Shown here in pieces: positions 1-6,119 of a DNA stretch of 6,119 bases. The DNA lies in NCBI GenBank assembly GCA_050115015.1, contig JASFRI010000263.1, forward strand, positions 1 through 6,119, in the 5' to 3' direction. The notes below the pieces were generated by a model. That model had not been told where the DNA came from, did not search any database, and saw only the letters and a program-made list of their open reading frames with translations. The first letter of the stretch is position 1, and every line of letters starts with the position of its first letter. Position numbers and translations under genes: made by a program. This DNA comes from JASFRI01 sp050115015. Its GTDB lineage: Bacteria > Acidobacteriota > Polarisedimenticolia > CBDVAL01.

Positions 1-524
1 TCGATCAGGGTTTCCGGAAACAGGATCTGCTGACCGACCAGGCTCGGCGGGCCTGGAAGGAGTGGAAGCGGAGCCGGAAAAGGCCGGAGGGCCACGACAC
101 CATCGGGATGATCGCCATGGCCGCCGACGGGACGATGGCGGCCTCCTGCACCACCAGCGGCCTGGCCTGGAAGCTGCCGGGGCGGGTGGGGGATTCCCCG
201 CTGATCGGACACGGGCTCTACTGCGACGGGAAGGCGGGCGGCGCCGCCGCGACCGGGATCGGCGAGGAGGTGATCAAGGTCTGCGGCTCGTACCAGGTGG
301 TCGAGTTCCTGCGCCAGGGGGTCGAGCCCGAGGAGGCGGTGCGCCGGGTCCTGGACCGCATCCTCGCCCGGGACCCCGCCCTGCAGGAGGAGTTCATCGG
401 CTTCGTCGCGCTGCGGGCGGACGGGGAGGCGGGATTCGCCTCCACCACGAGCGGCTTCCAGGCGGCGCTCTACGCCGCGGGACGCCACCGGCTCCTCGAC
501 GCGCCCCGCCACACGGCGTCCTGA
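1..524 (+). CDS. Glycosylasparaginase (N4-(beta-N-acetylglucosaminyl)-L-asparaginase), C-terminal part, 5'-truncated
   Basis: The gene runs in from the left edge; the first full codon is at position 3, and 173 residues remain before the TGA at 522-524. The enzyme is an N-terminal nucleophile amidohydrolase that cleaves the N-acetylglucosamine-asparagine bond of glycoasparagines. Its precursor cuts itself into alpha and beta chains. The cleavage motif HDTIG is visible, with the catalytic Thr at 99-101; 32 residues of the alpha chain and a 141-residue beta chain follow that split. Aligned from memory with the Flavobacterium enzyme without gaps, the known active-site positions are all kept: Thr152 (nucleophile), Thr170 (in TTSG), Arg180 and Asp183 (in GRVGDSP), Thr203-Gly204 (in GGAAATG). 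The usual STNG reads TTSG here. The segment before the cleavage site is strongly basic (WKEWKRSRKRPEG). Any signal peptide lies outside the window. A wider asparaginase-2/isoaspartyl peptidase role is less likely given the HDTIG and GRVGDSP motifs. No terminator with a T-run follows. Confidence 0.93.
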   Translation, partial: DQGFRKQDLLTDQARRAWKEWKRSRKRPEGHDTIGMIAMAADGTMAASCTTSGLAWKLPGRVGDSPLIGHGLYCDGKAGGAAATGIGEEVIKVCGSYQVVEFLRQGVEPEEAVRRVLDRILARDPALQEEFIGFVALRADGEAGFASTTSGFQAALYAAGRHRLLDAPRHTAS

Positions 525-594
525 CCTCCCCTTGCCGGGACCTGCCGCGACCCCCGGAGCGGATGGGTGCCGCCCCTGCGCGACCGGATGACCG

Positions 595-600
595 TATACT
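595..600 (+). promoter_or_regulatory. Possible -10 promoter element for the kinase operon
   Basis: TATACT matches the sigma-70 consensus TATAAT at five of six bases and is a rare AT-rich island in GC-rich sequence. It lies 31 bases before the kinase A start, in the only intergenic gap upstream. I see no convincing -35 hexamer at 16-18 bases spacing (the region reads GCCCCT or similar), so it may depend on an activator or be chance. Confidence 0.35.
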
Positions 601-612
601 GAGACGTTCTCA
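600..612. repeat. Short inverted repeat TGAGA-CGT-TCTCA next to the -10-like box
   Basis: Two perfect 5-base arms are separated by 3 bases. The repeat begins at the last base of the -10-like hexamer, so the expected transcription start (about 606-608) would fall in its centre. It could be an operator or a weak 5'-end hairpin. The arms are short enough to arise by chance. Confidence 0.35.
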
Positions 613-619
613 CCGCAAC

Positions 620-625
620 GGAGGA
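620..625 (+). promoter_or_regulatory. Shine-Dalgarno sequence setting the TTG start of kinase A
   Basis: GGAGGA ends five bases before the TTG at 631-633. It decides the start: the next in-frame ATG is the Met of the glycine-rich loop (codon 23), which would remove the start of the kinase N-lobe. The protein start also aligns residue for residue with that of the downstream paralogue, which uses ATG. Confidence 0.8.
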
Positions 626-630
626 AGCTT

Positions 631-3297
631 TTGAGCCTGGAGAACGGAACGCGTCTCGGCCCGTACGAGATCCGGGGTCCCCTGGGCGCGGGAGGCATGG
701 GGGAGGTCTACCGAGCCCGGGACACCCGCCTGGACCGGGACGTGGCCGTGAAGGTCCTGCCGGCCCACCTCTCCGCCGATCCCGACCTCCGGACCCGCTT
801 CGAGCGGGAGGCCCGGGCCGCGTCCTCGCTGAACCACCCGAACATCTGCACCGTCCACGACATCGGCTCCGAGGGAGGGGTCGACTTTCTGGTGATGGAG
901 CTGCTGGAGGGGGAGACGCTGGCCGACCGGATCGAACGGGGCCCCCTCCCCCCGGCCGAGGTACTCGCCATCGGCGGAGCGATCGCCGACGCCCTGGACC
1001 GGGCGCACCGCCAGGGGCTGGTCCACCGCGACCTGAAGCCCGGCAACATCATGCTGACGCGGGCGGGAGCCAAGCTGATGGACTTCGGGCTGGCGAAGGC
1101 GGCGGAGTCGCTGGCCGCCTCCCCCCTCACCGCCGCCCCCACGGCCACGAGCCCGCTCACCGCGCAGGGCACGCTCCTGGGGACGATCCAGTACATGGCC
1201 CCGGAACAGCTGGAGGGAAAGGAGGCCGATGCCCGCAGCGATATCTTCGCGCTCGGGGTGGTGCTCCACGAGATGGCCACCGGCGCCCGGGCCTTCGACG
1301 GCGCCACCCAGGCCAGCATCATCGCCTCCATCCTGAAGGAGCACCCCCGGCCGCTGTCGGAGACCGCCCCCGTGGCCCCCCGCTCCCTGGAGCGGCTGGT
1401 GAACACCTGCCTCGCCAAGGACCCCGACGACCGCTGGCAGTCCGCCGGGGATCTGCGCCGGGAGCTGGAGTGGATCGCCGCGGGGGAAACGGACCCCGTC
1501 GCGGTGTCCCCGCCCGTCGCGCCCCACGCCGGACCGCGAGGGGGCGCCCTTGCAGGATGGATCGTGGCGGGGGTGCTCCTGGTGGCCCTGGTCGCCGTCG
1601 CCGTCGGGCTCCGCGGGGGCAGGGCGGGCGATGCCCTGCGCTCCGGGGCCATCCGCACGCAGCTCCCTCCCCCGACGGGCCTGTCCTACAGCAACACCTC
1701 CAGCTTCGCCCTCTCCCCCGACGGGACCGCCGTCGTGGTCGCCGCCGGCGGCGAGCTCTGGCTGCGCCGGATGGACGCTTTCGAGGCGCGGCCTCTCCCC
1801 GGCACCCGGGGAGAGGCCATGCATCCGTTCTGGTCCCCCGACGGCAATCGGATCGGCTTCTTCGCGGATCAGAAGCTGAAGGTGATGGACCCGACGGGGG
1901 GGCCGGTGACCACGTTGTGCGACGCACCCGACGGGCGAGGCGGCGACTGGAACGAGGACGGGGTGATCGTCTTCGCGCCCTCGGTGCGAACCGGCCTGTT
2001 CCGGATCCAGGCCTCCGGCGGGGAGCCGTCGCCGATCACCGAGGTGGACGCTTCGATCCACAGCACCCACCGCTGGCCTCTCTTTCTCGAGGACGGTCAT
2101 CACATCGTCTTCCTGGCCACGGACCACAACATCCCCATGGGGCGCGACACCGGTCTGTACCTCACCGACCTCGACGGGATGCAGCCCCGGCCGGTCGAGC
2201 GGGCGGACGCGAACGCCGCGCTCTACAGGGGGCACCTGCTCTACGTCCGCGAGGGGAACCTGCTGGCACGGCGGCTGAACCCGGAGACCCTGGAGCTCGA
2301 GGGGGATCCGATCCGGGTGCAGGGCGGCATCTACTACCAGGGCGGGTCCTGGCGGGCCTCCTACGCCATCTCCGGCAACGACGTGCTGGCCCTGGCGTAC
2401 ACCGGGGCGGGCACCGAGTCGCAGCTCTCCATCGTGGACGCCACCGGGGCCCTCGTGGAGACCGTCGGCGACCCCGGTGTCGTCTGGGCCATGAGCCCAT
2501 CCCCGGAAGGGCGGTGGATCGCGCTGGCCCGCGGCCAGCCGGAGCCGGACCTGTGGCTCTTCGATCGGGACCGGGGCGCGTTGACGGGGTTCACCCGGGA
2601 GATCTTCGCCACCTTTCCCGTGTGGTCCCCCGACGGCGAGCGGATCGCCTTCGCCGGTCTTCAGGAAAGCGGCAGGTTCAACCTGATGGTCAAGGACGTC
2701 GTCGGCTCCGGCCCTCCGCGGCTGCTCCGCGAGTCCGGGGAGCACGAGACCCCGACCGACTGGTCCCGGGACGGACGGTTCCTGATCTTCGAGCGGGGAG
2801 GCTGGGGGACTTCGGAGATCTGGGCGCAGCCGATGGACGGGGCGGATCCCTTCCCGGTGGTGCAGACGAAGCCCTGGGTCCAGGGCGGACGGCTCTCGCC
2901 GGACGGACGCTGGCTCCTCTACGTCTCCCGGGAGTCCGGGGACGACGAGGTCTACGTGACCTCCTTCCCCGACGGCGCCGGGAAGTGGCAGGTCTCGCGA
3001 GCGGGGGGCACCGACGGCCGCTGGAGCGCCGACGGTACGGCGATCTACTACCCCGACGGGAACCAGGACCTGTTCCGGATCGAGGTGCGAACCTCGGGGG
3101 ATCGGTTCGACGTGGGCACCGAGAAGGACCTGTTCTGGATCGATTCCTCCCGGGGCCTGTTCCGGGGGAACGGCAACGTGTTCGTGCCCCTCCCCGGGGG
3201 CGACGAGTTCCTGCTGAATCGGAACGCCAGGCCCCTGCCGGAGGCCATGCCGATCAGCATCGTGATGAACTGGTCCCGGGAGCTGGGATGGCGCTGA
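631..3297 (+). CDS. Kinase A: transmembrane serine/threonine kinase with PD40/TolB-like beta-propeller tail
   Basis: Protein of 888 aa, predicted to phosphorylate Ser/Thr on cytoplasmic targets under control of an extracytoplasmic propeller. The Hanks-type kinase domain spans about residues 12-280: glycine-rich loop LGAGGMGEV (18-26), ATP-binding Lys41, helix-C Glu60, HRDLKPGN (132-139, catalytic Asp134), DFG (151-153), APE (190-192). The Arg before the catalytic Asp makes it an RD kinase, a type often switched on by activation-loop phosphorylation; the loop is rich in Thr/Ser (SPLTAAPTATSPLTAQGT, 164-181). One hydrophobic helix lies at about 306-327, after a Pro/Ala linker. Residues 340-888 carry PD40-like motifs: SPDG at 362, 402, 666 and 756, with variants NEDG 441, LEDG 486, SPEG 624, SRDG 712 and SADG 799. 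The C-terminal ending (MPISIVMNW) is a common close of this family. All catalytic residues are present. The start is TTG, preceded by a strong ribosome binding site. The last 10 bases overlap kinase B. Ligand and substrates cannot be read from sequence. Confidence 0.95.
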   Translation: MSLENGTRLGPYEIRGPLGAGGMGEVYRARDTRLDRDVAVKVLPAHLSADPDLRTRFEREARAASSLNHPNICTVHDIGSEGGVDFLVMELLEGETLADRIERGPLPPAEVLAIGGAIADALDRAHRQGLVHRDLKPGNIMLTRAGAKLMDFGLAKAAESLAASPLTAAPTATSPLTAQGTLLGTIQYMAPEQLEGKEADARSDIFALGVVLHEMATGARAFDGATQASIIASILKEHPRPLSETAPVAPRSLERLVNTCLAKDPDDRWQSAGDLRRELEWIAAGETDPVAVSPPVAPHAGPRGGALAGWIVAGVLLVALVAVAVGLRGGRAGDALRSGAIRTQLPPPTGLSYSNTSSFALSPDGTAVVVAAGGELWLRRMDAFEARPLPGTRGEAMHPFWSPDGNRIGFFADQKLKVMDPTGGPVTTLCDAPDGRGGDWNEDGVIVFAPSVRTGLFRIQASGGEPSPITEVDASIHSTHRWPLFLEDGHHIVFLATDHNIPMGRDTGLYLTDLDGMQPRPVERADANAALYRGHLLYVREGNLLARRLNPETLELEGDPIRVQGGIYYQGGSWRASYAISGNDVLALAYTGAGTESQLSIVDATGALVETVGDPGVVWAMSPSPEGRWIALARGQPEPDLWLFDRDRGALTGFTREIFATFPVWSPDGERIAFAGLQESGRFNLMVKDVVGSGPPRLLRESGEHETPTDWSRDGRFLIFERGGWGTSEIWAQPMDGADPFPVVQTKPWVQGGRLSPDGRWLLYVSRESGDDEVYVTSFPDGAGKWQVSRAGGTDGRWSADGTAIYYPDGNQDLFRIEVRTSGDRFDVGTEKDLFWIDSSRGLFRGNGNVFVPLPGGDEFLLNRNARPLPEAMPISIVMNWSRELGWR
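646..762 (+). repeat. Direct repeat copy 1: kinase N-lobe coding segment in kinase A
   Basis: These 117 bases encode residues 6-44 and match 3303-3419 at 104 positions (89%) with no gaps, including a 32-base exact match (715-746 with 3372-3403). Twelve of the 13 differences are synonymous; one changes Ile to Leu. The similarity reflects paralogy within the coding sequence and is not a mobile element. Confidence 0.85.
3278..3282 (+). promoter_or_regulatory. Shine-Dalgarno-like GGGAG for kinase B, inside the end of kinase A
   Basis: GGGAG ends five bases before the ATG at 3288-3290 and lies in the last codons of kinase A. Together with the 10-base gene overlap it suggests that ribosomes finishing kinase A help start kinase B. 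Confidence 0.6.
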
Positions 3298-5999
3298 GCC
3301 CGGGCACCCGGCTCGGCCCCTACGAGCTCCGCGGCCCCCTCGGCGCGGGCGGGATGGGGGAGGTCTACCGGGCCCGGGACACCCGCCTGGACCGGGACGT
3401 GGCGGTGAAGGTGCTGCCGCGGCATCTCGCCGCCTCTCCGGACGCGCTGGCCCGCTTCCAGGCGGAGGCGAAGGCCGTGGCGGCCTTGTCGCACCCGAAC
3501 ATCCTGGCACTGCATGACATCGGCACCGAGGACGACACGACCTACGCGGTCACGGAGCTGCTGGAGGGGGAGACGCTGCGCAAGCTGCTCGAAGGTGGAC
3601 CGCTCCCCCCCCGGAAGGCGGTGGAGTACGCGGTCCAGGTGGCCTCGGGCCTCTCGGCGGCGCACGGGAAGGGGATCGTGCACCGAGACCTCAAGCCGGA
3701 AAACCTGTTCCTGACCACCGACGGCAGGATCAAGATCCTGGACTTCGGCCTCGCCCGGATGGAGCGTGGCGGCGATGGCGACGCGACCCATACGCCCACG
3801 ATGACCCAGCTCACGGAGCCCGGCACCGTGATGGGGAGCGTCGGCTACATGTCCCCGGAGCAGGTACGGGGCGAGACCGCCGACGCACGCTCCGACCTTT
3901 TCGCCCTCGGGACCGTCCTGCACGAGATGCTGTCGGGCAACCGCGCGTTCGTCCGGGAGACCGCGGCGGAGACGATGACGGCGATCCTGCGGGAGGATCC
4001 CGCCCCTCTGCCGGAGAGCGTTCCGTCGGCGCTGGGGCGCGTCGTGCACCGCTGTCTGGAGAAGCGCCCCCAGGATCGGTTCCAGTCCGCACAGGATCTG
4101 GCCTTCACCGTCGACAACGCCCTCGGTGCCAGCACCGGCGTGCAGCCCGTGGCGCGGGAGACCCTGGCGGTACCGGGGCGCGCACCCCGCCTGGCGCTGA
4201 CGCTGGGGCTTCCGGCAGTGCTGCTCTTCGGGCTCGCCACCGGGATCGGCATCGGGCGCTTCTGGTCCGTCCCACCGCCCACCCGTCCGGTGGAGGTGCG
4301 CACCCTCACCTTCTCGGGGAAGGACGGTGAGCCGGCGGCCTCCCCGGACGGCCGGATGATCGCCTTCCGCTCCACCCGGGACGGCCGCTCGCGGATCTGG
4401 CTCAAGCAGATCGCCGGCGGCGCCGAGGTGCCGCTCACCGAGGGCCAGGATTCGGTGCCGCGGTTCAGCCCTGGCGGGTCCGCGGTGCTGTTCGTGCGGT
4501 CGGAGGGGGGTACCCCCGGCATCTACCGCGTGCCGATCCTGGGGGGCGAGCCCCGGAAGATCCTGGACAATGCCTTCGAGTTCTCCAGCTCCCCGGATGG
4601 CGAGCAACTGGCGTTCGTGCGCCGGTCCGTCGACGAGGGCGGACGGGTGAACCGCGTCCTGATCGCCGATCGCCATGGCGTCGGTGAGCGGGAGGTCCTG
4701 ACCTCCGACAGCCGCAACTTCTTCGCGCCGCGCTGGTCCCCGGACGGAGGTCAGGTGGCGGTGCTCAGGACGACGGTGCTGGGGAACCGGCGTGACATGA
4801 GCTTGACGGTGATCGATCTGGCGACACTCGAGGCGCGGGTGGTACGGACGGCGGGGCACGTCGGACCCCTCTCTTCGTTCGCCTGGATCGGTGGCGGCCG
4901 CGAGATCGTCATCGCCCAGTCACTGAGCCTCCTGGGGGACCAGACCGGTGCGGTGAGCCGCGTGTTCCGCTGGGACCTGGAGAACGGCGTCGAGACCGAA
5001 CTGTTCCGGGAGCCGGATCTCTTTCCCATGCGCGGGGGCACCTACGACGTCGCGACGTTCGACATCCTGGCGCCCGGGACGCTCACCTTCGGAGCGACCT
5101 CCATTCGACAGAACCTCCTGGAGATCCCGCTGCGGGGCGGTGGCGGCGCGAGCCCGCTGACGCGGGGGAACAGCCGCGACCGGCAGCCCACCTACGCGCC
5201 CGACGGAAGGGTCCTGTTCACCTCCAACCGGAGCGGCAACCTGGATCTGTGGGTCCTGGACCGAGCGACCGGCGCCGTCCGGCAGTTGACCGACGATCCG
5301 GCCCAGGACTGGGATCCGGCGTTCACCCCCGACGGCTCGAACGTGCTGTGGAGCTCGGACCGGAGTGGCCACCTGGAGATCTGGATCGCCGCCGCCGACG
5401 GGAGCGGTGCGCGACAGCTCACCCGTGACGGGGAGGATGCCGAGAACCCGACCGCAACGCCCGACGGCGAGTGGATCCTCTACTGGACCGGGAACCCCGA
5501 CCGGCTGGGGCTGTGGAAGATCCGGCCGGACGGCTCCGAGGATACGGCGCTGGTGCGGGGAACCTACGGCAACACGGAGGTCTCCCCCGATGGTCGCCAC
5601 GTGGCGTTCCTGCGACTGGACCGGACGCGGCAGAGCAACACGATCTTCGTCGCGACGGTGGAGGATGGTGAGATCCTGCCGTTCCAGATCGACGTCCCCT
5701 ATCCCGCCGGCGGCGGCGTCGTCTGGGGCCGCTGCCGCTGGCTTCCCGACGGCAGCGGCATCGCCTACCTGGGGCAGGACGAGCAGGGTCGCTCCGGGGT
5801 CTTCGCCCAGGATTTCGTCCCCGGCCGGGACACGAGCCCGACCCGGAGGCCCCTGGCCGGCTTCACCGACGAGTACGGCGTGGAGTCCTTCGGCATCTCT
5901 CCAGACGGCTCGCGGATCACCCTGACGATTCTCGAGGAGACCTCCAACATCCGTATCGCGGAAGGGGTCCCGGGCGTGACGCGGCCGGAGGGAGACTGA
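3288..5999 (+). CDS. Kinase B: second transmembrane serine/threonine kinase with PD40/TolB-like beta-propeller tail
   Basis: Protein of 903 aa and a paralogue of kinase A. The kinase domain spans about residues 12-275: LGAGGMGEV (18-26), Lys41, helix-C Glu60, HRDLKPEN (132-139, Asp134), DFG (152-154), SPE in place of APE (189-191). It is also an RD kinase, but its activation loop differs: after an Arg/Gly/Asp-rich stretch come Thr167, 169, 171, 173, 176 and 180. One hydrophobic helix lies at about 302-323, which would place residues 330-903 outside the cytoplasm. That part has strong PD40 motifs with PDG (or PGG) near residues 353, 395, 436, 485, 639, 682, 725, 767, 820 and 872, often followed by SxRSG and a D/E-hydrophobic-W strand, as in TolB-type propellers. 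The frame stays open far upstream, to about 1470, but that stretch overlaps kinase A. The ATG at 3288 is chosen because MALSPGTRLGPYEL aligns with the kinase A N-terminus and has a ribosome binding site. Unlike kinase A, it lacks the ISIVMNW-type ending. The ligand is unknown. Confidence 0.95.
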   Translation: MALSPGTRLGPYELRGPLGAGGMGEVYRARDTRLDRDVAVKVLPRHLAASPDALARFQAEAKAVAALSHPNILALHDIGTEDDTTYAVTELLEGETLRKLLEGGPLPPRKAVEYAVQVASGLSAAHGKGIVHRDLKPENLFLTTDGRIKILDFGLARMERGGDGDATHTPTMTQLTEPGTVMGSVGYMSPEQVRGETADARSDLFALGTVLHEMLSGNRAFVRETAAETMTAILREDPAPLPESVPSALGRVVHRCLEKRPQDRFQSAQDLAFTVDNALGASTGVQPVARETLAVPGRAPRLALTLGLPAVLLFGLATGIGIGRFWSVPPPTRPVEVRTLTFSGKDGEPAASPDGRMIAFRSTRDGRSRIWLKQIAGGAEVPLTEGQDSVPRFSPGGSAVLFVRSEGGTPGIYRVPILGGEPRKILDNAFEFSSSPDGEQLAFVRRSVDEGGRVNRVLIADRHGVGEREVLTSDSRNFFAPRWSPDGGQVAVLRTTVLGNRRDMSLTVIDLATLEARVVRTAGHVGPLSSFAWIGGGREIVIAQSLSLLGDQTGAVSRVFRWDLENGVETELFREPDLFPMRGGTYDVATFDILAPGTLTFGATSIRQNLLEIPLRGGGGASPLTRGNSRDRQPTYAPDGRVLFTSNRSGNLDLWVLDRATGAVRQLTDDPAQDWDPAFTPDGSNVLWSSDRSGHLEIWIAAADGSGARQLTRDGEDAENPTATPDGEWILYWTGNPDRLGLWKIRPDGSEDTALVRGTYGNTEVSPDGRHVAFLRLDRTRQSNTIFVATVEDGEILPFQIDVPYPAGGGVVWGRCRWLPDGSGIAYLGQDEQGRSGVFAQDFVPGRDTSPTRRPLAGFTDEYGVESFGISPDGSRITLTILEETSNIRIAEGVPGVTRPEGD
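3303..3419 (+). repeat. Direct repeat copy 2: kinase N-lobe coding segment in kinase B
   Basis: Partner of the segment at 646-762, encoding residues 6-44 of kinase B with 38 of 39 residues identical. Similarity drops sharply after the AVKVLP motif, apart from islands such as a 25-base exact match at 897-921 and 3554-3578 (encoding ELLEGETL). Confidence 0.85.
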
Positions 6000-6049
6000 A
6001 CGAGGCCGGCGCCCACGGTGCATTCTCGCGGCCCTGCGGGAAGCGAATC

Positions 6050-6101
6050 GTCCGCCCGGGGTTGATCCCCCTATGGTCTCGCCTTCGGGGGAAGGGCGGA
6101 C
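6050..6101. repeat. Inverted-repeat element with perfect 8-bp arms downstream of kinase B
   Basis: GTCCGCCC (6050-6057) is the exact reverse complement of GGGCGGAC (6094-6101). The 36 bases between can fold further: GGGG-TTGAT-CCCC (6058-6070), CCCCC (6067-6071) with GGGGG (6087-6091), and a cTTCGg tetraloop motif (6083-6088). No T-run follows, so it does not look like a classical intrinsic terminator. Its place just before a ribosome binding site suggests a structured mRNA leader, or a transcript-end hairpin of the kinase operon. Confidence 0.5.
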
Positions 6102-6111
6102 CGACCATCGG

Positions 6112-6118
6112 AGGAGGT
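6112..6118 (+). promoter_or_regulatory. Consensus Shine-Dalgarno at the right edge, pointing to a further + strand gene
   Basis: AGGAGGT matches the full anti-Shine-Dalgarno complement and lies one base before the window ends. No start codon is visible at correct spacing, so the gene itself would begin within the next several bases outside. It would follow kinase B by roughly 125-130 bases. Confidence 0.55.
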
Positions 6119-6119
6119 C

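Noticed and set aside
534..557. Possible terminator hairpin after the asparaginase gene (CCGGG 535-539 with CCCGG 553-557)
   Set aside because: Only five base pairs with a 13-base loop and no T-run; common by chance at this GC content.
62..634. A 190-residue + strand open frame overlapping the asparaginase gene
   Set aside because: The translation is dominated by Arg, Gly and Pro, and it is out of frame with the clear glycosylasparaginase sequence.
610..3510. A 966-residue open frame on the minus strand opposite kinase A
   Set aside because: It lies antisense to a gene with clear domains and motifs. Its translation is Pro/Gly/Arg-rich with no recognisable domain, as expected where GC-rich third positions remove stop codons on the opposite strand.
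3048..6023. Further long minus-strand open frames opposite kinase B (4859-3048 and 6023-4920)
   Set aside because: Same low-complexity, GC-driven composition and no family motifs; the + strand carries the conserved kinase and propeller sequence.
6072..6077. TATGGT as a -10 box for the gene to the right
   Set aside because: Only four of six consensus bases, no -35 partner, and it lies inside the inverted-repeat element.
1..6119. CRISPR arrays, tRNA or rRNA genes, insertion sequences, phage genes
   Set aside because: No regularly spaced short repeats, cloverleaf-like sequence, transposase motifs or terminal inverted repeats seen; nearly all of the window is explained by the three genes.

Overview
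The window is very GC-rich (about 70% by eye). It carries three genes, all on the + strand: the 3' end of a glycosylasparaginase gene, then two complete, overlapping genes for large membrane-bound serine/threonine kinases. Both kinases have the layout cytoplasmic kinase domain, one transmembrane helix, long PD40/TolB-type beta-propeller region. Their N-terminal signature (GTRLGPYE, LGAGGMGEVYRARD, AVKVLP) and the PD40 tail are typical of soil and sediment bacteria with large kinase repertoires, such as Acidobacteriota, Gemmatimonadota and related uncultured high-GC lineages. That placement is an inference from protein style; no rRNA or other phylogenetic marker is present.

Layout: positions 1-524 hold the C-terminal part of the glycosylasparaginase precursor, including the Thr that becomes the N-terminal nucleophile of the beta subunit and the whole beta subunit. 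Positions 525-630 are a short intergenic region with a -10-like hexamer, a small inverted repeat and a strong ribosome binding site. Positions 631-3297 encode kinase A (888 aa, TTG start). Positions 3288-5999 encode kinase B (903 aa), whose start codon lies inside the end of kinase A. Positions 6000-6119 are non-coding: a 52-nt element framed by a perfect 8-bp inverted repeat, then a consensus Shine-Dalgarno sequence at the window edge, so another + strand gene probably begins just outside.

The two kinases are probably co-transcribed and translationally coupled. They keep a nearly identical ATP-binding N-lobe (38 of 39 residues over residues 6-44) but differ in activation loop, membrane segment and propeller, as expected for duplicated receptors that diverged in input and regulation. 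Each propeller region can be read as about twelve blade-like repeats. The asparaginase has no obvious functional tie to the kinases and seems to belong to a separate unit.

I do not see a clearly novel system. The points most worth checking are the paired receptor kinases, the twelve-repeat propellers and the structured leader at the right edge.
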